Assembly: GCA_030704615.1 (NCBI GenBank)
Contig: CM060732.1
Span: 31,665,053-31,729,052 of the forward strand
Source: Takakia lepidozioides
Taxonomy: Eukaryota; Streptophyta; Takakiopsida; Takakiales; Takakiaceae
Reading direction: 5' to 3'
DNA: 64,000 nucleotides
Part shown: positions 46,230 to 64,000 of the stretch, piece by piece
How positions within the stretch are numbered: position 1 is the stretch's first letter
Layout of the letters: each line of letters starts with the position of its first letter
The notes under the pieces: generated by a model
What the model was told of the DNA's origin: nothing
The model's input: the letters and a program-made list of their open reading frames with translations, nothing else
Database searches by the model: none
Program-made: the position numbers and the translations under genes

Positions 46230-46740
46230 CCAAATACATTGAAGTTGTCGCTTATCCAGCTACCAGATCAGCTGTTCTGATGGCAAGTGGAGCCATTGTG
46301 GACTATATCATAATGGACAAAATTTTGTTCCCCCAGTGTGCCAATGTGTTGATCGACAGAACTGATATTGGTACCTCTGACCACTTCCTGGTTTGGACTG
46401 AGGTCAAAAGGTGTTTTCCCACCACCAAGAGATCTGTGAAACGTTCGATTCGGAAGTGGCGCATAGAAGAATTCCACAATGAGGAGGTCAAGGCTGAGTA
46501 CGTCCAGGCCTTGCAAGAGGCTCTCCCTTATTTTGTCCAATCGCTCCAAGAACTTCAGTCACGCTCTGTTAACGCAAGAAATGAAGTCGAAAGAGCAGTG
46601 AACTCTTGGGAGAGATTCGTTTCCTCCGTGGCTGACAAGATCATTGGGAGGAAACTAATTGTCTGCGGTAGAGCAGTTAATTGGTGGACCAATGAGATTA
46701 AACTCAAGATAGCTGACTGCATGGTCCCAAGTTCAAGGTG
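46230..46740 (+). mobile_element. LINE fragment, end of endonuclease
   Basis: The frame contains DYIIMDKILFPQCANVLIDR and GTSDHFLVWTEVKR. SDH followed by a hydrophobic strand is the last motif of the endonuclease of plant L1-type LINEs. A connector region follows (RKWRIEEFHNEEVKAEYVQ). RT is missing. Confidence 0.65.
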
Positions 46741-46979
46741 TTGGACACTATCGATGGTTGTAGGGACCTATAAATCATTTGAGTCAAGAACGAAGAGCCG
46801 AATACTTGGCAAGTACCATTCGCCGGATTTTGGGTTTTCTCCAACTCTAAGCAAGTCCAAGATTTTACCGCTCCTCGAAGAACTCGGCGCTAGAGGAGGG
46901 GTGATATCACGGACATAGCCCAAATGAACTTACGCATTTTGATTTTTGAAGTTGTCTTCAAACATGATTTTGTTACCCT

Positions 46980-48720
46980 CTAGGTCCGAAGCCTCAACCT
47001 CCAACAGAATTATCCATGTATGGTCCCTAAATGGAATGTTATCCTCATCGGCATGTGCAATGCAGTTGCGTCTTCCTAGTGCGCATCATATGTGTCAGGG
47101 ATGTAAGAATTGAAATAGACATTATTCTCAATCCTCTTTGTGGTAGTTTGTCAATCCACACGTCTTCACAAAATTAGCTCCATATACAGCATGGAATTTT
47201 GCCCATGTTGCTGGTCTCGGGTTTTGTCTCCGGTACCAGGCGTGTGCCTTAACAAATATATTCAGCTTGACCACCTCGATCATCTTGTCTCCTCCATACT
47301 CCCTTACCTCTCTAGCCATATGCCGAATCGATCCAACCAATGCTCTACATCCTCGCTCTCTCTCCCACTAAAGAAAATGTCTATTCTTGATGGGCTAGTC
47401 ATGATTACCAGGACAGTGATGTGCCTGCTTTCACTATCCACTTTTAACGAAATCAAGGAATGCGTATCCACCTATTGTTCAGCAATATCTCCACCAACAC
47501 CTGAACCTACCCCATACAGCTACAACCACCCTACTACGTACCCTCCACTATATAGCCACTCGGCCTCTCACTACCCTCATCCTAAACAAACGTAAGATCG
47601 AAAGCGGCCAATTGGGCACGCGGTAAGCCGAGCTACATAGATAGAGCCCACCCCCCAAAGGGAACAGTACCTGCAAGGGGAAGAGGTTTTTATGTACGCT
47701 CACTTTGGTTGGCGTCATATATATATATATCCCATTGCTAATGGGCATATACCACGTTGGATGTGGTTGTGGGTTCAAACCACGGTCTGGTGTGTCATGA
47801 AGGTGTCCACCTTTCAGCTGAAGGCAATGGCCTTGTGGTGAAATGACACCATAAGTTACGCTCCCTTCAGGAGGCGTCAAATATATATATTTTTCTTTCC
47901 TAAGTACCCCCAACTCCTTGCCCAAGTCCGCGAAGTGTGCTGATTCTTCTTAATTTCCATACCGGTGCCATGTGATGAACTACGTCAGGCCAACGTTTGT
48001 GGTTGCCTCAAGGTCCTTTGGCAGTCTCAAATTACTTTCAAAAATTAAAAAAACAATTGGGACCGTCAGGCCAGCGCTTGCAATTGGCTGGCAGTCTGTG
48101 GCGGTCTCGATTACTAAAAATAATTGAAAACAAAAATTTACGTATCTCTTGATCGGTAGTATTGGCTGCGACAACTGATCCCAATTTTTTATGATTATTT
48201 TGAATAAATTAGGACTTCCATATGTTTTATGTCATTTGAGGCCACGTTGATTTTTTTCCATGTATTTTAGCTGAGGTAGTACATATTTTTATTCCCTATT
48301 ATTTGTACTAATTTTTATATGAAATTGACATGATGCAGGCCCGCATCAGCGTCAGTCTGATAATTTGACTTGTATATGACGGTCTTTAGGATCCATTACA
48401 TGTAAAACTGTCTCCAATTAGTGTTGTTTATCTCCCCCTTCCAATGTCTCAACAACCTACCATTTCCCTTTGCATTTCCCTTTCCATTTCCCCTACCTCA
48501 CCTATGTTTGCCTCAAAACCACCTTCCAAAATTCTGATGGGTGGTCCCCAATTGAAATGTTGTCCTCATCGGCCCATGCAATGCAGCTGCGTCCTCCTGG
48601 TTCGCATCATATGTGTCATGGATGCTAGAATTGAAATACACTTTGTTCTCAGTTTTCTTGTGGTAGTTCATCAATCCACGCATCTTTGCAAAATTAGCTC
48701 CACATACGGCATTTGCCCTA
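46980..48720. repeat. pair of related degenerate repeats, probably retroelement gag pieces
   Basis: About 46980-47390 and 48510-48720 share long blocks, for example GTGGTAGTT-x-ATCAATCCAC and CAAAATTAGCTCCA. On the minus strand the first reads ATWAKFHAVYGANFVKT, which resembles the part of retrotransposon gag proteins with a W-x-x-F core. Both copies are broken. The sequence between them is not recognisable apart from the tRNA-like stretch at 47700. Confidence 0.45.
47685..47895 (+). repeat. tRNA-like stretch between two direct repeats
   Basis: ACGCTC-x-CTT...GGCGTCA followed by a TATATA run occurs at about 47696-47730 and again at about 47861-47890, a 35-bp direct repeat. Between them GTGGTTGTGGGTTCAAACC resembles a polymerase III box B. 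It may be another SINE with long target duplications, or a microsatellite-anchored duplication. Confidence 0.4.
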
Positions 48721-49554
48721 AAGGTACATGATATTTGATTTATATACAGGCATTCTTCCCACAATGTCTGGTGCATCTCCTCCGTCCTAAGCCGGAAATG
48801 TCTATTCGTACAAGACGCGACGTCCATATATCCGTTCCTTGTCTACACCTAGCGATCCATGGTGTTTCTTTGTGCTACCAGATTCACCTTGGCTACCATG
48901 TACATCAACTCAACAAATTTTGGAGAAATTCACCATATGACTAGAGAGATTTTAATGTTTTAATAGGGGTTTTTGGGTTTTGCAAAGTATCAAATTTGAG
49001 CTTTGACCAAGCTATTTGAGTGAGGGGTTGATTTTTCTTGCTTCTGCCACATATCCTACCCAACTTACTATTGTGAAAATTTCAAGCCAAACAACACTTG
49101 TTTTATTAGGGTCCTTTGTATGTGTTTTGGGGGTTGGGGGGGACGGGTGGGGGGTTCAAAATTACTTCCATAGCTTGGCATTTCAAGGTGAGCCCATTCC
49201 AAAAATTGACCCATCGATGATGAAATGTTTTACTCAATCCCTATGGTAAGGTTGTGGAATGCATTACTTATTGAGCCTGGTCAAGACAAATTTTAGATCA
49301 GGGTAGAATCTACAAAATTTACCACCAGAGTGAGCCCAACTATGGGCCAATTATGTCTCGCCATGTGGACAGTCAACTCAACATGGCCCTCTTGCATGCT
49401 CCAATTTGATGACCCATGCGTTTTCTAAAAAAATTACAGGTAGGAGAATTCGATAAAATGCACTAGTTTGAATGTGAAAAGGTGGACCAAGTTGTCAGAA
49501 TGTAAATGCAGTTGGAAACATTTAAAAAATACATAAAATAAGTCTAATTCATCA

Positions 49555-49591
49555 AAACCCCAAACGGGTCTCTTGGGCCCTTGAGGGTTAA
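49555..49591 (-). repeat. solitary piggyBac-like terminus
   Basis: Read on the minus strand it is TTAA followed by CCCTCAAGGG and then a GACCCGTTTGGGG block, close to the left end of the piggyBac element at 17546 (TTAA, CCCCTCAAGGA, GACCCGTATCGGG). I found no partner end or transposase nearby. Confidence 0.55.
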
Positions 49592-49599
49592 GAGGTTAT

Positions 49600-49700
49600 T
49601 TTCAGCTCTCACTATTAAGTAAGGGGCCTGATTTGTGAGCGGTTGCTCCGCCGGGTGTTTCCCTTTGTAGAAAGGAAAGATCTCAAGCTCTCAAGGGCTT
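49600..49700 (+). mobile_element. SINE 3' fragment
   Basis: CTCTCACTATTAAG, then GGGGCCTGATTTGTGAGC and GGTGTTTCCCTTT match the 3' body of the SINE at 15843 and the copy at 60648. Confidence 0.6.
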
Positions 49701-52097
49701 CCTCCCTTTTTTCCAAAAGATAAAAAAAAAGAAAAGGAAGAAAGCAAGCCTTAACAATCTATGCATCTCCTTATATATGGTTATGCGTTTCTGAAGCAAG
49801 CTTCATTGATTTTTGTAGAGCTTCATCATCGAGGCAGACAGAAAGAAACAGCGGCATTTCCGCACCAAAAGTTTTCTTTTTTTTCTTTTTTTGGAATATT
49901 TTTTGAATATTGTTTTTAAGAGAACAGGGACTTGGTTAGGTTTATTGCAAATTATTCGGGGAAGTTTTGCGAGATTGGGCAACTTGATTGAGTAGAGGGT
50001 TCATATATCCTAATAGGTATTTGAAGGGTTCCCCGTTCCCGCCCACGCTAACGGAGGCCCCGTAACAAGAAGCTAACGTCCAAACATTCCTTTACCTAAC
50101 TATCTCCACAATCAAGCAACCACGTACAACACGCGGCACCTCCAGTTACTGTGAACGTTACATACGCGGGCACAAACAGCGTGACCTGGCTAGTGGCGAA
50201 ACTGCTGGCGAGCCAAATGCCGCACGTCATTGGCTCGCCACGCTGGCTATACTTATCGCAGCGTCGAGGCGCCGCGCCCATTTGCCCCACCGGCAGAACA
50301 CCCGCCACGTGTCCCCTACTCGTCAGAACATTTCTGGAGCCGGTCACGTTTCTTTGGGAATCCCCCCTGGCAGCCGGTTCCCAGGTCACCCGATGCTGGG
50401 TATATTCCGCACGTTGGATTTGTGGGCCAGGATAAGCGTGCATTAGCGATGGATGACAGCATTCGTTGAGAGCGACGATGATGGATAAATTCATCTATTC
50501 CGGTGTGTATGTGGATGAATTTCTCACTGTGGATGGAAGTTGTGCCTACCCGAAAGTCGGTAAACGGGAATATCCCAATTTGGGACGGGCAGGGGCAGAA
50601 AATAGATGTGACGGGGAGACATTTACTTTGGGGTAAACCGCAAGGCACGGCATGTGGAAGTGACATATGGATTGGAACATGGATTGGAGCGCGGGTGGCC
50701 AGCAGCCAAGAAGGCTCGGTTGAAGAGACTCATTGCTGGAGCTCGCTCGATCTGCTGCTTATAATCACATGCGCGATCCCAGCATGTCCTGCATCACTGG
50801 ACCTCTCAAATTCTCGACCTTTTTTGCCTTTCCTGTTGTGGCGTCTGTGTTGCGCTTGCGCCTGCGTGCATGGATTGCACCGCTGATGCTGCAGTGCTGT
50901 GAAGCACGAGGAAATTTTCAAGTTTGCCTGCGTGTTGCTCCGTTTCCACTGGATCATACAGCTGAATCTGGTAGGACTTCTATATTTCTGTATGCTTTTC
51001 TTCAATATGCTTAGGAAAGTAGCGACTGGTGAGGAGTGCAGTAATTAATGTTACACTGTTACGTCCGATGGAGAAGTGCGTGTAGTTTTTGCAGTACATG
51101 TGTGCAAACCTTGAAATTGTCAAAGAAGTTTCTTGATTAGGGGGCTGTCTTGGCCAGGAGAAATGATGCTTCTGTCCTTGCAGCCTCGTCGTTACCGTAC
51201 CTTTCACCTGTTTTGATCGAATTAACTTCTGTAATAAATCTTCTGGTTGATCGGGGAGTAACAGACCAGTTGGACACTTCCCTTTTAAATCATAACTGGT
51301 TTCAATGTTTTTTTTGCATGCGCGGAAGTGCAGTGCTTTCCTATCTTTGCCTCTCATGATTTGTAGCGATCAATTCCCTTGTTTCCAGTAGACGGCATAT
51401 CAGACCATTTGTCCTGGTGAACGTAGTGTCACCCAGGGTGTGATGCACGTGTGTGTGGTTTAGAAAGGTCAATTCTTACCTAAAATCGAATGTAGATAAA
51501 TTGGAACACGATAAGTACACACACTGGAGCAGATCAGGAGTATGATGCTATCTTTGATGATCACATATCCGTGCATTCAAAGAGGGCTAAATAGGTACGA
51601 ACGGCATAAGAGTCTAATTGTGTTCAGCACAATGAATGTGATTGTCTTCCTGCATCTGGAAGTCGTCGTTAGATATGGAGAATTCTTTTGGTACGCCAAG
51701 GAGTGACAAAAAATGGACTAGCTTATCTCTCGTCATAGTTTTGTCGATGATTCCTGTGACTGGTAGGCTATCTGTATACCAGAACCCAGGGACTCAATAC
51801 ATGTAAATGTAAAAGCCCCTGATTCCTTTGACAAATGACTCTAGCTGTAAAGAAAGAGAGACGTAAAGAAGAATCACGATAGGATTTGGGTTGCATCAAC
51901 TTTGTCTGATCCTCTTTGATGTTTCCATTAGAACTTCAAAGTACATGTTCATATTCAGGAAGAGCTTCTCGACTGGGCTAGAAAGTAACTACCAATCCTA
52001 CCACGTGGTTTAAGGAAGTGGAGAGATATATCATCGACATGGTCAGGTTGGAAATGTGTGTTGCAGACCACCACCTCTGTGGAGAAGAGAGTCTGCA
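49700..52097. other. upstream region of the GDH gene, no gene recognised
   Basis: A GC-rich segment at 50100-50460 includes CCACGTGTCC, a G-box/ABRE-like site, near 50306. This could be the promoter of the GDH gene with a long, perhaps intron-containing, leader; that is inference. Frames here are not protein-like. Confidence 0.4.
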
Positions 52098-58362
<6,265 letters not shown>

Positions 58363-58949
58363 AGCTCAGCCAACTTTGTACTATTCATCACTCGGTGTGG
58401 GCACCAACTACAGCCGCAAGGTTTGCCTGTGCTGTCCAATGCCAGGGAATACTGGAGCCCATGTTTGGCTTTGGCACAGCAAGCCAAGTTTTGATTGAGT
58501 TATTCTTCAGTTTTTTTGTTGATCCTTATATGTGAGTGGTAATTGTTTCTCTCTAAAAAGAGAGATATGGATTGAAGTTAAATTTGGAAGCATTCAGCAA
58601 TCCCTGCTTTGGTGCGCTGAGCTGGTTTGACATTTTACAGGTTGCAGTCTGCATAACACAGCTTCTATGTTGGACCTGCACATCCACATGTTGAGAGACA
58701 CATGAGCTTTACCTTGATCAACTAAGTGGGCCCTATCCCTACAAAATCATTTGCTCATGAACTTAAAAGTGTTGTGAAAACGTCCTTCATTCATCAACCA
58801 AGGTGCAACCATTGTGCAGCAGTCAAGTTCCTTGACATGTGCATGAGGGAATGGATTGCTGAAGTGAACTCTCCCATGTACCTGCATATGGCATGGAAGT
58901 CGACACAGATCCATATTCTGAACAGTGTGTGCTGAACTTTGGAGACGGA
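58363..58949. other. convergent 3' flanks of GDH and the TLDc gene
   Basis: No gene seen. It should contain both 3' ends. Confidence 0.5.
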
Positions 58950-60227
58950 TCAGTACAACTGTGCAATCGCTGGGCAGCAATAGACCTCTACTTCCACCAG
59001 AGTTGCGTTTAGCTCCTCCCCAAATAAGGAATCTTTGCCATCAGCTCTTACTGCGTATGAAAGTCCTAGTCGTGATCGTGCCTCGCTCAGTTCTCCTCCC
59101 CCAGAATTAGTATCTGGGCCTGCAAATCCGCCCATCACTGGTGCACGGGGAGGGCCTATGAGCAACCCATCTGCCCCAAACTGGGGTCCACCTCTTGCAT
59201 AGTCAAAGAGAGCTGCCCCGCTGCCTCCCACTTTGGGAAGCACAATTGGTGGTTGCCCCTCAGCTGGCCAGTAGAAGAGGAATGCATCAAATGTGTCATA
59301 ATAGTCATCGGTGCTCCTGTACCAACACAAGCGCAGGAAAACCTCAGCTTTCATGACCATGGTCAAAGCAAGATGAACGACTGGAAGAACAGGATCAGAC
59401 ATATGATCCCTGAAGTGCCTTCCATAGAAAACTATAGTGGGGTGCAAATGTACCTGTAGCCTTCAGGGTTGAAGGCCCCAAACTGGAAGCCATTGCTGGT
59501 GCGCCCGACAATCACACAAGGCCCTTTGAAGTCACAGTACTTGTGAAATTGGGCAGCACTGAAGCCATCGAGGGATGCCTTGTAGCAGCACCGCAGTTCC
59601 CTCCCTGTCTCCCTTTGCAGTGAGTTCAAAAGCTGGATGCAATATGCCCTTTGTTTGTCTCTCTCTCTCTCTCTCTCTCTCCAGTAAACTCTGGTGGTAA
59701 TTTGCCCACAAAATGCTCCCATCCTTGCGGAAACCAGGCTTTCAAATAAACAGGAAATAGACCGTATGCTAGAGTGTTTGTGTAAGGAGAAGACCTGCTA
59801 GAAAAGATTCGGCGAGAAGAGAGGGTGGGAAAGGTATGGCAATGTCATGGAACTGGATATGTGGCTTGGTCGAGTCCTCGGCAGTCTTCCTTCCAAACAG
59901 GCCTCCAAACAAACACACAGCCGAATCGCTGCCATTGCAACCCGTTCTCCTTTCAATCACTAGCCCCCCAGCCTGGGATACAGAATTCTCTAAGAATGTG
60001 GAACGCAAGACGCTATACATACAAGAGGAATGCCTTCTATGCAGCTTGCCTACACCCAAACTTGAAGCGCCAGTGACTTGTGCAAGAGCAGTCCAGGAAG
60101 GGATTGGAAAACTGGCATGAGCTGGATGATGCAAGGTCGCGACCATGGTGTTCTTCGAGTTGGAAGGGACGAATTGGTCTGGAAGGCAGTATGCAACGCG
60201 TGAGCAGAGAGCTCCGGTGGCAGCCAT
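58950..60227 (-). CDS. TLDc-domain protein, probably plastid
   Basis: Exons: 59795-60227, about 59454-59723, 58950-59316. The ATG at 60227 ([14 protein letters not shown]) starts a Ser/His-rich, transit-like leader that ends [10 protein letters not shown]. Exon 2 has [11 protein letters not shown], then [20 protein letters not shown] and [20 protein letters not shown]. Exon 3 starts [16 protein letters not shown] and carries [34 protein letters not shown] and the final [11 protein letters not shown]. These are the hallmarks of a plant TLDc protein like the one I recall as At1g32520. Known: TLDc domains in animals protect against oxidative stress or regulate V-ATPase; the plant role is unknown. 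Odd: inside exon 2 the reading frame changes within a GA dinucleotide run at 59657-59680. Either the run has changed length (mutation or assembly error), or a very short intron removes it. Confidence 0.8.
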
Positions 60228-62032
60228 GGGCTGCGAGATGACGAGGAGCAGCACCATTAGTGAGGAGCAAAGAAACGGTGAGTACCTTCACGAAGGTATT
60301 CTTTATTACCTTGATGGAGGTAATTTTAATTGCTCTCTTTCCCTCTGAAAGAAGAGAGATTCATGCACCATACCCAACCTTATGTTCATGAACTCTGTAT
60401 ATGTTCACATGATGGTCACTGCGCCCCACGGAAAGGATACTTCTGCAGACCTGGGAAAGTCTACCCGGATGCGCGTGTCTGCGGATATGAGGTAGGATAT
60501 GATCTGTCACCTTCTCCCTCATGTTCAGTGGATGCTCCACCTCTACCTCCTCTAGGCCAATTGCCTTTACCATTGCTCAAGAAACTGACTTATCCGCTTC
60601 ATTCCTTCATACTGGTGTAGTTGGACCCAAGAGCCAAGTTGGACCTCTCCTCTCACTATTAAGGGGCCTGATTTGTGAGCTGTCGCTCCCAGGTGTTTCC
60701 CTTTAAAAAAAATTAAAAAAACAAATCCAGGGCAATGGCAGTTCGGATTTTTTTTTATTTTGAAAAATCGGGACTGCCACTAGACTTCTCTTGCAGCCCA
60801 GGTGTCCACCAAAGTGATGGGAAAGGCTCTAAAATTTGTAATTATAGTTTTACCAAGCAACACTTGCAGGTAATGTAAGGCAGGGGTAACTTAACCACTC
60901 CCAGCTTGTGGCAAATAAATTATCTAAGGGCTCTTTGTGTATGTGCAAGGATATCCTTTTTGTAAAATGATAAGTTTATCTATCATCACTTCTACCTCTC
61001 CCATGGTATACTTCAGAGGTATCTTCACATTGCTCAAGGGCATGGGTTTGTAAGAAAAAATTGCTTATTTTTACTTGTCATGAACACATTGTACTGGATT
61101 AGGGAGTCCGGCTCAGGTCACCTCTCCTCAAAGCCACACTAAGCCGAGCAGTCTCCAAACCGGCATTTGTCTCTTTGTAGAGAGCAGAGGAAAGACAATT
61201 CTGCTCCTGCTTCACTTCTTGCGTGGAAGGTATCTCGACTGGTATATGACTAATTCATCTGCCTGCCTTGATGTTGTATTGTGCGCAAGGTGAATCTGAT
61301 CTGGAGATGGTGGGGAATCTGGATGACAAGGAGATGTTATCCTTGTAAAGCTGGAGTTCTGAGTTGAGTTTGGGGTGAGAGATGGGGTGGATTCTAGGTG
61401 TTATCACATGCAGCTTCCAAATCTTTTGAAAATCTGCATTTGTCCGGCTATTGCAATGTTGTGCATAAGGCAGATCACAACAGAGGGTTGAAGAGCCTGT
61501 TCCTGTTCTCCCTCGTACCTCTGGGCAAATCAAATTGGTGGACATTTTTGTGCGCAGTTGGGTATTGTATGTAGGCACCGGCTACTCCACTTACCAGCAA
61601 ATTCGTGCCTGCAACAGCCAAATTTCTTGGATGTTCAGTGACCTGGCAGCCATTTGACCCTATCTAGGATGCATATTTGATCTGAAGAAAGGCTGAAACA
61701 CATGTCCAGAGCTTGCCACATTATGTCTGGATAATTCCAGAGATGTGTTGCTTTGTGCCTTCTGTGCGCCCAGCTATTTTGTTCAGGAAAGAGGTCTGGC
61801 AACTAATTTCCACTCCTACATGCCCACGCACTAGTAACACACTATCTGGTGTGAATCTCTTTCAGGGTCAGCATTAACCCAGATGTGAAAACATTTCAAT
61901 ATTTAAATGTGAGTTAGCAAGTAGGTAAGTTACCTGCAAGTTTGACTGGGCCATAGTGAGCTTGGTGAGGTGCAGCTATAGGCATACTGCACCTCCTTCA
62001 TCTGGGCATAAATTGTCTGCGTAGCACCCTCC
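60228..62032. other. no gene recognised; includes a SINE fragment
   Basis: Short frames only. The promoter of the TLDc gene should be near 60228-60500. The SINE 3' fragment is listed separately. Confidence 0.4.
60648..60725 (+). mobile_element. SINE 3' fragment with A-rich tail
   Basis: CTCTCACTATTAAGGGGCC, TGATTTGTGAGCTGTCGCTC and GGTGTTTCCCTTT followed by A-rich sequence, the same 3' body as at 15990-16060 and 49616-49665. Confidence 0.6.
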
Positions 62033-64000
62033 TCAGCTCAGCTTGGATTTCCTCAATTGTGGATGAATGTCTCCTAAAATATGCTGTGGATTGCAGTCAA
62101 GTAGACCTTTAACCACACGTTTGGCTAGCTCCACGTCACCATGAATTCTGCAGGAAGTGAGCAAGGCACCCCACACTGGGATTTTCTTAATGAAGTCCTC
62201 AGCATCATCCAATCGTCCTGCGCGGCCAAGAAGGTCAACCATGCAACCAAAATGCTCCACTGTGGGTGGCAGGCCATGATCTCCACTCATGGAACGGAAG
62301 TAGTGACGGCCTTCATCCACTAGGCCCACATGGGTACATGCAGAGAGAAGACATATAAAGGTACTGCCGTTTGGCTTCAAACCTTCATGTTGCATTTGTT
62401 CAAACAGTTGGAGGGCCTCGATCAGCGTGTTCCATGTGGCCACATCTCGATGAGCCATATTGTCGAACATATGACGTGCATCATATATGCTCCCACATTT
62501 GGCATACATGTTGACAAGCGCACTTTCCAGAATGATATCTGGAACAATTCCAGCTTTGCCAATGTCAGCATGAACATCTTTGCCTTTTTCCAGGGCTGCA
62601 AGGCTGGCACAGGCATTGAGAACACAAATGAATGTGACCTTGTCTGGCATCACCCTTTCACAAATCATTAGCTCATAGATCTCCAAAGCCTCTCTACCCA
62701 CCCATGCTGACAGTATCCTGTGATCATCGCATTCCAGGAAACCACATTTCTTTGAGCCATACTGTCGAACAATCGACGTGCATCAATTATGCTCCCAATT
62801 TGACATACATGTAAACAAGCGCAGTCTCAAGAATGATATCTGGCACAATTCCAACTTCAATGATGTCAGCATGGACATCTTTCCCCTCTTCAGGGCTGCC
62901 AGCCTGGCACACGCATTGAGCACGCAAATGAATGTGACATTATCTGGCTGCACCCCTTCCTGAATCATTTCCTCATAGATCTCCAATGCCTCCCTACCAC
63001 AGCCGAGCTGGCATAGCCTGCTATCATCAGAGTCCATAAGACCACATTTCGTTGGGCCATATTGTCAAACACTTGACGTGCATCCTTTATGCTCGCGCAT
63101 TCGGCATACATTTCAACAAGGGCAGTCTCCAGAACACTATCTGGCACAATTCTACTCTGCTGATGTCAGCATGAACAACTTTGCCCTTTTCCAGGGCTGC
63201 CAGGCTAGCACAGGCATTGAGAACACAAATGAATGTGACCTTGTCTGGCATCACCCCTTCCCGTTTCATTTGCTCATATATCTCTAAAGCCTCCCTACCA
63301 TACCCATGCTGAACATATCCTGCGGTCAAGGCGTTGCATGATACCACATCTCGTTAGCCATATTGTCAAACACATGACGTGCATCCTTCATGCTCCCACA
63401 CTTCGCATACATGTTAGCCAAGGCAGTCTCCAGAATAATATCAGGTGCAATTCCAGCTTTCATGATGTCAGCATGAATCTCTTTTCCCTTCTCCAGGGCT
63501 CCTAGGCTGGCGCATGCCTTCAGAACACAAATGAATGTAACCCCATTTGGTGTTACCCTGTCCTCTATCATTTGTTCATAGCTCTCAACTGCCTCCCTAC
63601 AAAATCCATGCTTGGCATATCCTGCCATCATTATAGTCCACGTAAATACATCTCGTTGAGACATTTTGTCAACCACTTCCCGTGCATCCACCACACTCCC
63701 GCATTTGGCATACATGTTGACAAGGGCAATGAGGAGAAAAACGTCTGGCTTGAATCCAGTTTGGGTAATGTGGGCATGCACCTGCTTCCCTCTAGCTAGG
63801 TCTTTAATTTTGATGCACTCCTGCAAGAGACAGATGTAAGTATTGTAGTCGGCCGAACTGGCTTTTTGGTTCAAAGTGTGCAGCGCCTCTTTCAGTTTGC
63901 CTGCCTTACATAGTGAACAGTCCTTGTTTATTCCCTCTCTTGCTCCTCTTTCAAAAGCAGTGGTGATGGTGGGTTTGCCTTGTGAAAACAGCTGGGCATG
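62033..64000 (-). pseudogene. PPR protein (PLS type), frameshifted, 5' end outside window
   Basis: The frame is open from the right edge (LKEALHTLNQKASSADYNT). It reads through typical 35-residue units: LLQECIKIKDLARGKQVHAH, LVNMYAKCGSVVDAREV, DVFTWTIMMAGYAKHG, VTFICVLKACASLGALEKGK. The reading frame then changes at about 63350, 63160, 63000 and 62780, once per repeat. The last part (62033-62701) holds YEL-MICERVMPDKVTFICV, LLSACTHVGLVDEG and LLGRAGRLDDAEDFI, an E-type C-terminus that ends early at QLRKSKLS. Known: PLS-type PPR proteins act in organelle RNA editing and processing. With four or more breaks this copy is not translatable as one protein. The repeats are still very alike, so decay is recent or gene-conversion-like. 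Confidence 0.85.

Noticed and set aside
47700-47900. Functional tRNA gene
   Set aside because: A box B-like motif is present but no cloverleaf with paired acceptor stem could be drawn.
58630-58706. Extra last exon for GDH
   Set aside because: After an acceptor-like TTACAG the frame is Cys/Thr-rich nonsense; exon 16 itself ends plausibly in YRVSGIFP and a stop.

Overview
The window is a stretch of a plant nuclear genome, most likely from a seedless vascular plant such as a fern. The reasons are intron-rich genes with GT-AG splicing, several plant-type plastid-targeted proteins, PPR proteins of the P-L-S kind, tRNA-derived SINEs, and kilobases of nested and decaying transposons. The species call is inference; I cannot run a search.

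Layout. From 1 to about 15,000 there is mostly single-copy gene space. It holds a FYRN/FYRC chromatin protein (minus, cut by the left edge), a Cys/His-rich conserved protein exon (plus), an intronless chloroplast kinase of the STN7/STN8 family (minus), and a complete nine-exon RMI1 gene (minus) that I could join exon by exon into one 629-residue frame. From 15,800 to 33,300 there is a nested transposon island. A tRNA-derived SINE and a TA-flanked MITE come first. A PPR gene is then split exactly at a TTAA by a 15-kb piggyBac element. That element contains a decayed piggyBac transposase, a complete Ty3/gypsy chromovirus with near-identical LTRs and a 5-bp target duplication, a foldback (Mutator-like) element with 42-bp tandem repeats, and a LINE-like insertion that carries only an ORF1-type protein.

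From 34,500 to 37,900 lies a seven-exon gene for a polytopic, probably plastid, membrane protein (390 residues). From 38,700 to 49,700 there is a second transposon zone: a non-autonomous hAT element with 8-bp target duplication, 51-bp and 310-bp repeats, SINE pieces, an old chromovirus, a LINE endonuclease fragment and a solitary piggyBac-like end. From 52,098 to 58,362 is a sixteen-exon glutamate dehydrogenase gene (515 residues) of the animal/mitochondrial type rather than the short classical plant type. It is followed by a TLDc-domain protein (minus, 58,950-60,227), and a frameshifted PPR pseudogene (minus) runs off the right edge.

The host genes do not form one pathway. RMI1 and the FYR protein act in genome maintenance and chromatin; the kinase and the membrane protein are plastid proteins; GDH acts in mitochondrial nitrogen/carbon metabolism. 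Exon joins were worked out by hand from splice signals, reading phase and family resemblance, so they are predictions.
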